Of a stretch of 64,000 bases of DNA, positions 42,130 through 49,359 are shown in pieces. The notes below the pieces were generated by a model. That model did not search any database. It saw nothing but the letters and a program-made list of their open reading frames with translations, and was not told where the DNA came from. Made by a program: the position numbers and the translations under genes. Each line of letters opens with the position of its first letter. The stretch's first letter is position 1. Location: contig CAZZHG010000003.1 in assembly GCA_964653655.1 (NCBI GenBank), forward strand, positions 1-64,000, read 5' to 3'. This DNA comes from CAZZHG01 sp964653655 (lineage in GTDB: Bacteria > Bdellovibrionota > FAC87 > UBA2466).

Positions 42130-43493
42130 GAAAAATTCTCCGCAAGCTTCGAAGCCACTAGCTCCGTTCCCGCCCGGGACCAGTGCCCGTCGGCATCCAG
42201 GTAGGTTCCGCGGGTTCCGGCGAGCACCGTTCTCAAGTCCACCACGTCGGTCTTCTCGGAGAAAGTCTCCTTCATGAAATCAAGGCCGTCGCCGTAACGG
42301 GCCGCCTGACGGCGCACGTCCCCGATGGGGGCCCAAATCTCCCGTAACCGTTCGTCGACGAGCTCCGCCGGCGGGATGAGAACCAAAGTCGTGTCGACGG
42401 CATTGCGTTTCGCGAGCCGCAGGGTCGCCCCGATCCACTTCGCCGTCGTTTCCCGGGACACGGTGGAAATCGGAGGCAACTCTTCTCCGACGGCCGATAC
42501 CAAAAGCCGTTTCACGAAGGAAGCCTGCACGAAACCAAGGTCGGGGCGCGCGAGCCACTGGGAGAGGTTCTTCAAGTCCCGTTTCCCAAGGCGCGCCGCG
42601 AGCTCGTCGCGTTTGTTCACGGGAGCGAGGCTTGCGAGAATGCTCGCCAGATTCTCGGGCGTTCCCTCCGCCAGGCGGGCAGCGAAACCCTGGTCCGGCT
42701 GGAGCAGCGGAATCGGGAGCAACCGGTGGGCGAGGGAGGGAAACAGTTCCCCGAAGAGGCTCGCCTTCGGCGGCCGGTCGACGACGAGGCTTGCGAGATG
42801 GGGAAGCAAACGAGTTTCGGAAGCCTGGGGAGCCAGAAAATCCTCCACCGGATCGAAAAAGAGAACCAGCTTTCTCGCGCCGAGCGCAAGGGCCACCCGC
42901 TTGGCCCGCCAATAGAGCTCTCGCGGAGTGCTGCCGCGTACGCCGAGATTCACGAACTCGCCCGCCGTCTTTTCCTCGATGAGGAGGGAGACCGGTACTT
43001 TCGACGAGTCTTCCAGAAATCCGCCGCCGAGCACCGCGGCCCTCGGTTTCTCCGCGGCGGGAATAAGCGCGCGCGTTTCGTCCCGTTGTCCCCAAGGGTT
43101 CACGCCGACGGCGATGGGATGAAGCGCGTGAAGCTTTTCCGCCGGCGCGCCGGAAGCGGTTCCGTGGAGCAGCCTGGCCGGGAAGGGCGGCAGCGAGCCC
43201 CGGTAGCCGGCCTCGGCGATGCCTAATGCCGCGATGACGACGAGGATCGCGGCCGCCTGAAACCGGAGAAACGGTTTTACAAGCGTTTCTTCGAGCCTTT
43301 TTCCGAGCCACGCCAATGCGGCGGCAATAGCGAGGGTGGCGGTGAGGGTGAATCCCACGCGGTAGGGGGGCTTCAGCGCGGGCGCCGGAATCCAGAATAG
43401 GGCGAAGACCGCGAGCAGAGAGCCCACGGCAAGAAAAGAGAGGCAAAAGTAGCCGGACAGGGTGAGAAACCCGGTTCGCTTCTCGGAGTTCAC
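42099..43493 (-). CDS. Membrane-anchored SGNH/GDSL-like hydrolase
   Basis: Start chosen as the GTG at 43493, which overlaps the AmpG stop codon in GTGA; a longer frame runs antiparallel-in-frame through the AmpG gene and is rejected. The 464-residue protein has three N-terminal hydrophobic segments (~12-35, 42-62, 70-92) and a large extracytoplasmic domain. The end 'YLDADGHWSRAGTELVASKL' matches block V (D..H) of SGNH hydrolases such as AlgX/AlgJ-type acetyltransferases; 'AVLGGGFLEDSSKV' may be block I, though Gly-Asp-Ser is not intact. It probably modifies an envelope glycan. Confidence 0.75.
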   Translation of the reverse strand: MNSEKRTGFLTLSGYFCLSFLAVGSLLAVFALFWIPAPALKPPYRVGFTLTATLAIAAALAWLGKRLEETLVKPFLRFQAAAILVVIAALGIAEAGYRGSLPPFPARLLHGTASGAPAEKLHALHPIAVGVNPWGQRDETRALIPAAEKPRAAVLGGGFLEDSSKVPVSLLIEEKTAGEFVNLGVRGSTPRELYWRAKRVALALGARKLVLFFDPVEDFLAPQASETRLLPHLASLVVDRPPKASLFGELFPSLAHRLLPIPLLQPDQGFAARLAEGTPENLASILASLAPVNKRDELAARLGKRDLKNLSQWLARPDLGFVQASFVKRLLVSAVGEELPPISTVSRETTAKWIGATLRLAKRNAVDTTLVLIPPAELVDERLREIWAPIGDVRRQAARYGDGLDFMKETFSEKTDVVDLRTVLAGTRGTYLDADGHWSRAGTELVASKLAENFSKTAPNPGAL

Positions 43494-44734
43494 GAGACCG
43501 GAGCCTCTTCGAGACGCCGCATCCGGAACAGCAGGATTAGGCCCGGGATTGCACAAAGTGCCGTGGTAACGAAGAATATCGGCCAGCCCAAGGCCTCCAC
43601 CATGTACCCGGTGTAGGAAGCGATGATCGTACGGGCGACCGCGGTGAGGCTCGAGAGGAGCGCGTACTGCGTCGCCGAGAAACGTTGGTCGCAAAGAGCC
43701 ATCAAATAGGCGACGAAAGCGGCCGTTCCCATGCCGCCGCAGAATTGCTCGACGCCGATACTCGCCACCATCCACGCGTAACTCTTTCCCCCGAGGGCGA
43801 GGCCGACGAAAACGAAGTTGGAAACCGCCTGCAGGATTCCGAAGATCCAGAGCGACTTATAGATGCCGTAGCGGAAGACCACTCCGCCGGCGAGCAGCCC
43901 GCCCGCGAGCCCGCTGATTAGGCCGAACACCTTGTTGACCGCGCCGATGTCGGTGTTGCTGAAACCGATTTCCTTCAGAAAGGGCGTGAGCAGGGCGGCC
44001 GCGAGAGTATCTCCCAGCTTGAAAAGGACTACGAACAGCAGAATCTCGATCGCTCCCTTGCGTGTGAAGTACTGCTTGAAGGGATCGACGACCGCGGCTT
44101 TCAAGCTGGCCGGAGGCTTGACGGGATTTTCAGGCGCGGGCGCAAACCAGCAAGTTACGAGCCCGATGCTGAGGCACGCGGCCATGCTCACCCACACCCA
44201 TTTCCAGGGCATCACGTCGCTCAGCATGAGAGCGAGCGCGCCGGAAGCTAGAAAAGCGAGGCGGCCTCCGAGCATCACCATGGAGGCGCCGGCGCCTCTT
44301 TCCTCGGGCCTCAGGATGTCCACCCGGTAAGCGTCGATGACGATATCCTGGCTGGCGCTGAAAAACGCGGTCGCGAACGCGAACGCCACCACGAGACCCA
44401 TCTGGCTCGCCGGATCGAGAAAGCCCATGCCGGCGAGGGTCACCATCAAAAGTCCGAGCGTTATGGCGATCCAGCCCGTGCGCCGGTTGAGAAACGGCGG
44501 CACGAAACGGTCCAGCAAGGGGGCCCAGATGAATTTGAAGTTGTAGGGGAGTCCGACGAGGGCGAGCAGCCCGATCGTCTTGATGTCGATTTTCGCGTCC
44601 GACAGCCAGGCCTGGAAGGTTCCTCCCGTACCGGTGAGCGGCAGCGGGAACGAGGAGCAAAACATGAACAGGAGGGTCACCCCTATCCGACGATTGGTGA
44701 AAACCTGGTAGAAGTGCCGCTGTGTTTCCGCCAT
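43490..44734 (-). CDS. ampG: AmpG-type MFS permease
   Basis: 414 residues, 12 predicted TM helices. 'FMFCSSFPLPLTGTGGTFQAWL' near the N-terminus, 'ALVGLPYNFKFIWAPLLDRF' and 'FSASQDIVIDAYRVDIL' are the hallmarks of the AmpG group, which imports GlcNAc-anhydroMurNAc muropeptides for cell-wall recycling. No ribosome site; the ATG lies 6 nt after TGC-TATAAT. The next gene overlaps by 4 nt, so the SGNH-like protein is co-translated with it. Related acetyl-CoA transporters share the fold, so the substrate is likely rather than certain. Confidence 0.88.
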   Translation of the reverse strand: MAETQRHFYQVFTNRRIGVTLLFMFCSSFPLPLTGTGGTFQAWLSDAKIDIKTIGLLALVGLPYNFKFIWAPLLDRFVPPFLNRRTGWIAITLGLLMVTLAGMGFLDPASQMGLVVAFAFATAFFSASQDIVIDAYRVDILRPEERGAGASMVMLGGRLAFLASGALALMLSDVMPWKWVWVSMAACLSIGLVTCWFAPAPENPVKPPASLKAAVVDPFKQYFTRKGAIEILLFVVLFKLGDTLAAALLTPFLKEIGFSNTDIGAVNKVFGLISGLAGGLLAGGVVFRYGIYKSLWIFGILQAVSNFVFVGLALGGKSYAWMVASIGVEQFCGGMGTAAFVAYLMALCDQRFSATQYALLSSLTAVARTIIASYTGYMVEALGWPIFFVTTALCAIPGLILLFRMRRLEEAPVS

Positions 44735-44740
44735 CCCAGC

Positions 44741-44746
44741 ATTATA
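44741..44746 (-). promoter_or_regulatory. Extended -10 TGC-TATAAT of a predicted leaderless promoter (ampG)
   Basis: On the minus strand TGCTATAAT is followed by 6 nt (GCTGGG) and the ampG ATG. It is divergent from the promoter at 44766-44794. Confidence 0.7.
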
Positions 44747-44765
44747 GCAGCCGGGTCCCCGCGCT

Positions 44766-44794
44766 TTGACTATGGCCTCCCGGCTGGCTACAAG
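44766..44794 (+). promoter_or_regulatory. -35/-10 promoter of the flavin reductase gene
   Basis: TTGACT (44766-44771), a 17-nt spacer and TACAAG (44789-44794). The ATG at 44800 follows 5 nt later, so this transcript would also be leaderless or nearly so. Confidence 0.6.
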
Positions 44795-44799
44795 ACGGC

Positions 44800-45294
44800 A
44801 TGGACTCAGCCATTTTTCGCAAAGCCATGGGTAAGAACGTCACCGGTGTATCCGTCGTCACGTGCGAGCACGCCGGCGACAAGCACGGGATGACGGTGAA
44901 TGCCTTTCTCTCCGTCTCGCTCACGCCGCCCACGATGCTGGTGAGCCTCAGCAAGAAAGCGCGCACGACGGAGCTGGTCTCCAAGGCGAAGGCCTTCACG
45001 ATCAATCTGCTCGCCGATACCCAGGCGCTCGAGTCCGATCGCTTCGCCGGCCGCCACAAAGACAAAGAGCAGAACCGCTTCGAAGGCCTGAGCTTCCATG
45101 CGGGGGCCACCGGAGCTCCGGTCCTGGCCGGTTCCATGGGCCATCTCGACTGCAAAGTGATTCACGCCTTCGACGGCGGCGACCATACTCTTTACGTCGG
45201 GGAAGTCGTGGCGGGCAATCTCGATGAAGCGCGAAATCCCCTCGTCTACACGACGGGCGGCTACCACAAGATCGATTCCCTCAAAGGGATTTAA
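44800..45294 (+). CDS. Flavin reductase-like FMN-binding protein
   Basis: 164 residues covering a complete flavin reductase-like domain: 'KNVTGVSVVTC...GDKHGMTVNAFLSVSLTPPTMLVSLSK' at the N-terminus, 'FTINLLADTQ' and 'GSMGHLDCKVIHAFDGGDHTLYVGEVV' at the C-terminus. These proteins reduce FMN/FAD with NAD(P)H, usually to supply a partner monooxygenase; the flavin monooxygenase at 32341 has its own bound FAD and no partner gene lies adjacent. Cytoplasmic. Confidence 0.92.
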   Translation: MDSAIFRKAMGKNVTGVSVVTCEHAGDKHGMTVNAFLSVSLTPPTMLVSLSKKARTTELVSKAKAFTINLLADTQALESDRFAGRHKDKEQNRFEGLSFHAGATGAPVLAGSMGHLDCKVIHAFDGGDHTLYVGEVVAGNLDEARNPLVYTTGGYHKIDSLKGI

Positions 45295-45296
45295 TC

Positions 45297-45413
45297 GTCA
45301 TTCCGAGAGCGGGCGAAGCGAGCCGAGGAATCTTTGGGCGTATCAAAGTAGGACGCTTCGGAATCCGCTTTGCCACGGCCAAAGGTCCCACGTCGCTTCG
45401 CTCCTGGGATGAC
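45297..45413. repeat. Imperfect palindromic intergenic repeat
   Basis: Left arm GTCATTCCGAGAGCGGGCGA... and right arm TCGCTTCGCTCCTGGGATGAC are imperfect inverted copies (GTCAT(T/C)CC.AG...GCGAAGCGA). The whole 117-nt unit fills the gap between convergent genes. The arms resemble the GTCAT(C/T)CCGAG...GCGAAGCGAG dispersed palindromes found in many genomes. Confidence 0.7.
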
Positions 45414-45425
45414 CAGGCAGGGGGA

Positions 45426-46064
45426 TTAGCGCTGAAGAATGAATTTCGGGGAGAGGGAGCGAACCCGGTCCTCGTGCTGGTGGCCGTCGCAGAGAAGCAG
45501 AACTTCCACTCCCAAGGCGTTGCCCACTTCCCAGTCGTGATCCGTATCGCCGATGAGAAGCGTCTCTTCGGGCGTGACTCCGCAGGCCTTTAGAAGATCT
45601 TTGCCCCGTTCCACCTTGCTCGCGGCGTAGTGATCGCTCAGCCCGTAGACGTGATCGAAGTAGGGCGCGATCTCGAAATGGGCTAGAAGCCGATGGAGAT
45701 CTTTTTCGTGGGCGGCCGACAGAATCGACTGCTTCATTCCCAAATCCTTCACCGTTTTCAAAACCGCCTCGGTGCCCGCATGGAGTTTTCCGGTGGGGAT
45801 GAGTTTCGCGTAGCTCGCCACGAACTGCTGGGTGGCGCTTTCGAAGGCTGCGGCTTGGACGTCGAATCCAAGCTTTCGATAATATTCAGAAATCGGGAAG
45901 CAGAAGGCTTTGCGGTAGCCGTCCCGGTCAATGGGGTTCAGGCCGTTCAGCTTGAGGACTTCGCTGATGGCGGCGACCGCGAGATCCACGTCGTCCAGGA
46001 GGGTTCCGTTCCAGTCCCAGATGACGTGTCGCTTGGCCTGCAGGTGCTCGAGGATCTTCTGCAT
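45426..46064 (-). CDS. HAD-superfamily hydrolase
   Basis: 212 residues from the ATG at 46064; the longer frame overlaps the upstream gene. HAD motif I is 'VIWDWNGTLLDD': nucleophile Asp17, with Asn19 in place of the usual second Asp, a recurrent variant in this subgroup. Motif II 'ILSAAHEKDLHRLL', motif III Lys in 'SKVERGKDLL' and motif IV 'LLIGDTDHDWEVGNALG' are intact. Length and cap position fit phosphoglycolate-phosphatase-like enzymes. The ATG lies 6 nt after TATCAC. Confidence 0.9.
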   Translation of the reverse strand: MQKILEHLQAKRHVIWDWNGTLLDDVDLAVAAISEVLKLNGLNPIDRDGYRKAFCFPISEYYRKLGFDVQAAAFESATQQFVASYAKLIPTGKLHAGTEAVLKTVKDLGMKQSILSAAHEKDLHRLLAHFEIAPYFDHVYGLSDHYAASKVERGKDLLKACGVTPEETLLIGDTDHDWEVGNALGVEVLLLCDGHQHEDRVRSLSPKFILQR

Positions 46065-46070
46065 GGGGAG

Positions 46071-46076
46071 GTGATA
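46071..46076 (-). promoter_or_regulatory. Extended -10 TGC-TATCAC of a predicted leaderless promoter
   Basis: TGCTATCAC on the minus strand, 6-nt spacer CTCCCC, then the ATG of the HAD gene. Confidence 0.5.
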
Positions 46077-46095
46077 GCACTCCCCCGCGGGGGGT

Positions 46096-46674
46096 TCAAC
46101 GACGGAGCTGGGAGCGTTCCCAGAGGTGAAAGCCGAGGTTGCGGCAGAGGGAGCCGGCGAGTCCATAGAGGTTCTTACGGAAAACGCGCGCGTTGGCCGG
46201 TGTGATGCGTCTCTTCGTCCACTCGTCCAGAATCAGAATCTCGAGCGCGCAGGAGAAGAGCCAGTCCACTTCCTCCCGGAAGCCGGAGATGGCGGCGAAC
46301 TGGGTTTTTTGGAGAAAATGGGTGAGTACCCGCGACGGAGCGCTCAACGTGTGGCAGGCGCCGAAGTGAATGACTCGCCCGGCCCCTTTTCCGAAAAATT
46401 CGTGGAGATCCCCGAGGGCGACCTCGTCCTTGCCGAGGTGCAGCCCGCCGGGCACGCCGTGATAACCGAGATAGAGGATGGGGTAATGGTTGTATTTCGC
46501 CTTCAGCCACTCGCCGACGATGTGGCGGAACTCGTCCCGAGTGGACGCGGTGCGATGAATCACCGGCATGTGGGTCTGGTGTTTCACCAGCTCCAGCACC
46601 GGCACCACGCTCTTTTGGCGGAGTAACCCCTCGTCCCAATCGCCCTCTAGGCACAGAATCCCATTTCGTCTCAC
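46096..46674 (-). CDS. Caspase/CHAT-like protein of unknown function (DUF6642-like)
   Basis: 192 residues, no signal peptide. It shows the caspase-fold order of a His at the end of one strand and a Cys at the end of the next: 'ILYLGYHGVPGGLHL' (His72) and 'RVIHFGACHTL' (Cys107). The opening 'GILCLEGDWDEGLL' and 'FREEVDWLFSCALEILILDEW' match a small uncharacterised family that I recall as DUF6642. Proteolytic activity is possible but unproven. Start is GTG, 6 nt after TATAAT. A HAD hydrolase with its own promoter follows after 31 nt. Confidence 0.75.
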   Translation of the reverse strand: MRRNGILCLEGDWDEGLLRQKSVVPVLELVKHQTHMPVIHRTASTRDEFRHIVGEWLKAKYNHYPILYLGYHGVPGGLHLGKDEVALGDLHEFFGKGAGRVIHFGACHTLSAPSRVLTHFLQKTQFAAISGFREEVDWLFSCALEILILDEWTKRRITPANARVFRKNLYGLAGSLCRNLGFHLWERSQLRR

Positions 46675-46680
46675 CTCTTT

Positions 46681-46686
46681 ATTATA
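46681..46686 (-). promoter_or_regulatory. -10 hexamer TATAAT of a predicted leaderless promoter
   Basis: TATAAT on the minus strand, 6-nt spacer AAAGAG, then GTG at 46674. AAAGAG abuts the start codon and is too close to serve as a ribosome site. Confidence 0.65.
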
Positions 46687-46808
46687 GTCGGACAGCTGTT
46701 AACGCGCAGACGTTCCCGTTGGTCTCTTTGAGCAGGCCCTTGTTAGAATGAGGGGGTCTTAGCGGGTAGTTCGCGCCCTCACTTCCACTACTAAAATCCG
46801 GAGGCTCC

Positions 46809-47690
46809 ATGATGCGGTTACTTTCCGCCTTGATGCTATTCAGCAGTCTGGCGTGGGCGGCGGCTCCCACGGGCCGTTACAAAACCATCGTCGACGGAAT
46901 GCAGGCTCTTCAGGCGCAGTACCCGGCCATCAGCCATATTTATTCCATCGGGCAGAACGACGACGGAGTGGATCTCTTCGCGATGCGGATCAGCCGTTCT
47001 CCTCAAATGATCGACGGCTTCAAGATCGGACACCTAATGGTGTCCACTCACCACGGCAACGAATTGGGCGCTCCTCAGTTCACGATGAAGTTCATCGCGA
47101 ATCTGCTTTCGCGTTTCGGAACCGATCAGAGTCTCGAGGACAAGGAGTACACCATCGTCCCCGTGCTCAACGTTTCCGGCTACAACGCCAATCAGCGCCA
47201 CGAGAAGGGGCAGGATCCGAACCGCGACTACGCGAACCCCTGCTTGGCCACTCCCGGCGGAAAGCTCAAGAGCATTTCTCTCGTCATGAAGCTCGCGGCG
47301 AGCCGCATCTTCTCGGGCAGCGTGACCGTGCACGGTTACGACGGCTCCCTGACGTATCCCTGGGGAATGTACGCCGACAAGTACGAAACCCAGGACGACA
47401 ACCAGTACAAGCAGATCTTCTCGAAAGCGGCGTCGCTCAACGGCTACCGCGTCGGAACGGCGGCGGAAGTCGTTTACCCGGCCAACGGCTGCTACGAGGA
47501 TTGGGTGTACTGGAAGTTCGGCATGTGGTCCTTGCTCCTCGAGCTCGCGAGCGGATCCGATGCCGACATTTCTAGGACGGTTCCGGCGATCGCGTCTTTC
47601 TACGATCAGCTGAACTCGAGCCCGAGCAACAAGAACGCGTTTCTCGGCAAATGCACCAGCCACCGTGGCCCCGACCTGAGAGTCGAATAG
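46809..47690 (+). CDS. Secreted M14-type zinc carboxypeptidase
   Basis: 293 residues with a signal peptide cleaved near residue 19. Zinc and substrate residues of the M14 family are visible: H-G-N-E (His82, Glu85) in 'STHHGNELG', the substrate-binding 'DPNRDY' (136-141), third zinc ligand His175 in 'VTVHGY' and a candidate catalytic Glu in 'LLLELASGS' near 244. GGAGG site before the ATG. The next gene, a secreted arginine deiminase, starts 10 nt after its stop codon. It should remove or trim C-terminal residues of peptides outside the inner membrane. Confidence 0.88.
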   Translation: MMRLLSALMLFSSLAWAAAPTGRYKTIVDGMQALQAQYPAISHIYSIGQNDDGVDLFAMRISRSPQMIDGFKIGHLMVSTHHGNELGAPQFTMKFIANLLSRFGTDQSLEDKEYTIVPVLNVSGYNANQRHEKGQDPNRDYANPCLATPGGKLKSISLVMKLAASRIFSGSVTVHGYDGSLTYPWGMYADKYETQDDNQYKQIFSKAASLNGYRVGTAAEVVYPANGCYEDWVYWKFGMWSLLLELASGSDADISRTVPAIASFYDQLNSSPSNKNAFLGKCTSHRGPDLRVE

Positions 47691-47700
47691 GAAACAGCCC

Positions 47701-49062
47701 ATGAAGCGCGCTCTCCTGCTCCTCGTATTCGTCTGCGCTCAAGCTTGGGCGGTCCGTCCCGATCTGAAGAAGCTGCCGATCTTTGCGACGGCGGAAGAGC
47801 TTCAGCTCAGGGCTTTATCGACGAGCCTTCCGACGCAGGCACCGGTGGCTCCCATCCGGTCGCTTGCGGAATGGGAAGAGGCGAGGGCGGCGATGACTCT
47901 ATGGAACAATGCCTCGCTGGTGAGAGAGCTCGCCAAACGGGGTAAGGTGATCCTCATCGCCGACAGCAGAAAAGACTCGGGCTGGTGGTCGAGCTGGGTG
48001 CAGTCGAACGGCATCCAGGCGGCGAACGTCTCTTACGTGGAAGTGCCGACCGACAGCATCTGGATCCGGGATTATGGCCCCTGGCCGATTGTGGACGGCC
48101 AGGGGTCCTACGGATTCGTGCACAACACCTACAACCGGCCCCGCCCCGTCGACAACCAGGTGGCCGGCCGGCTCGCGAGGTTCTTCGGCGTTCCGTTCTT
48201 CGACACTGGGCTCACCCACACGGGCGGCAACTTCTACAGCGACGGCCTCGGTAACGCCTTCTCGTCGACTCTCGTCTACTCGGAAAACTCGTCGCTTTCG
48301 AAAGCTCAGGTGAACGATCGGATGAAGGAGTTTCTCGGCATCGATCGGTACACGACCTCCCGCCTCAATCCGAACATCACGATCGAGCACATGGATACTT
48401 ACGGAAAGCTCGTGAGCGGAGACACCATCGTCTTCGGCGAGTTCCCGGCGGGATCGCGCTACAAGGCCGACTCCGACAACATGGTGAAGCTGCTCCAAAC
48501 TCTCAAAAGCCCGTACGGCACCCCGTACAAGATTCACCGGATGAAAATGTCGCCCGGACCGGGCGTGGAGTTTCGCGCCTACTTGAACTCGTTCATCAGT
48601 AACGGCGCGCTTTACTATCCGACCTACGGCAACGACGCTACCGACGCCGCCGCGAAGGCCGTCTACCAGGCCGCGCTTCCGAACTACGAAATCGTCGGGG
48701 TGGATGCCGGCGGGACGGCGTGGGGCGATTCCGTCCATTGCCGCAACCGAAATCTCATCGAATGGAAGACGGCGTTTCTCTTTCCTCGGGTGGACGATAC
48801 GGCGACAAACACGGTTTCCCTCGACGCCTATCCTTCGCCGGGCGCCCAGCTCGCCGGTCAGCCGCAGATCGCGTACACCGTCGACGGCGGAGCGGAGCAG
48901 ATCCTCGCGATGGACTCCGGCGGGCAGAATCACTTCACGGCGAGGCTTCCGGTCCTGCCGGCCGGCGCGAAAATCTCCTTCCACGTCATCGTGCGCGACT
49001 CGTCGGGCCTCATGAAGCGGGCACCCAGCCGCTCGGAAATCGAGTACCTCGCCGGAAGCTAG
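47701..49062 (+). CDS. Secreted agmatine/peptidylarginine deiminase (PPAD-like)
   Basis: 453 residues with signal peptide ('ALLLLVFVCAQAWA'). The pentein fold of the PAD_porph/agmatine deiminase family spans ~50-365: 'DSIWIRDYGPW' (guanidino-binding Asp), 'THTGGNFYSDG', 'TIEHMDTYGKL' (catalytic His and Asp) and 'GDSVHCRNRN' with the nucleophile Cys near 346. A C-terminal Ig-like domain (~370-453) follows, as in Porphyromonas PPAD. Cytoplasmic agmatine deiminases lack both signal and Ig domain, so citrullination of exported peptides or proteins is more likely. Co-transcribed with the carboxypeptidase gene upstream. Confidence 0.88.
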   Translation: MKRALLLLVFVCAQAWAVRPDLKKLPIFATAEELQLRALSTSLPTQAPVAPIRSLAEWEEARAAMTLWNNASLVRELAKRGKVILIADSRKDSGWWSSWVQSNGIQAANVSYVEVPTDSIWIRDYGPWPIVDGQGSYGFVHNTYNRPRPVDNQVAGRLARFFGVPFFDTGLTHTGGNFYSDGLGNAFSSTLVYSENSSLSKAQVNDRMKEFLGIDRYTTSRLNPNITIEHMDTYGKLVSGDTIVFGEFPAGSRYKADSDNMVKLLQTLKSPYGTPYKIHRMKMSPGPGVEFRAYLNSFISNGALYYPTYGNDATDAAAKAVYQAALPNYEIVGVDAGGTAWGDSVHCRNRNLIEWKTAFLFPRVDDTATNTVSLDAYPSPGAQLAGQPQIAYTVDGGAEQILAMDSGGQNHFTARLPVLPAGAKISFHVIVRDSSGLMKRAPSRSEIEYLAGS

Positions 49063-49359
49063 CCGCCACCAATCCAACAGCCCGCACGGTCAATGCAAAA
49101 AACCTGAGTCAAAGCCTCGATTCCCCTCGAAAATTCCATCTAGTCAAACTTTGGTCGAAGGACCAGGTCCTGTCTAAGAACCGGGTAGTGCAACCTCCTG
49201 ATATCCCTGCCTAATCACCCGAAGCAACGCCCAGAGTATAGAAGTTCGACGCTCCCGAGCCGAAACGGACGGGTAAGCCCATTGGTACGGGCTTTGTAAC
49301 TTTCTCTGGGGATCACTAGCCGGATAAGCCTCGCGGTGAGGCTCATTTGACGAGGTCCC
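49063..49359. other. Intergenic region with short hairpins
   Basis: No gene supported. AAGCCC/GGGCTT (about 49276-49296) and AGCCTC/GAGGCT (about 49327-49343) can form small stems. A frame running antisense through the following gene starts here and is considered a shadow. Confidence 0.45.

Noticed and set aside
43494..43775. N-terminal extension of the SGNH-like protein
   Set aside because: The extension lies within the AmpG coding region and is Arg/His-rich; the GTGA overlap start at 43493 is better supported.
45426..46064. HAD protein as inactive because motif I is DWNGT
   Set aside because: The Asp-to-Asn change at the second position recurs in this HAD subgroup and the nucleophile and other motifs are intact, so inactivity is not supported.
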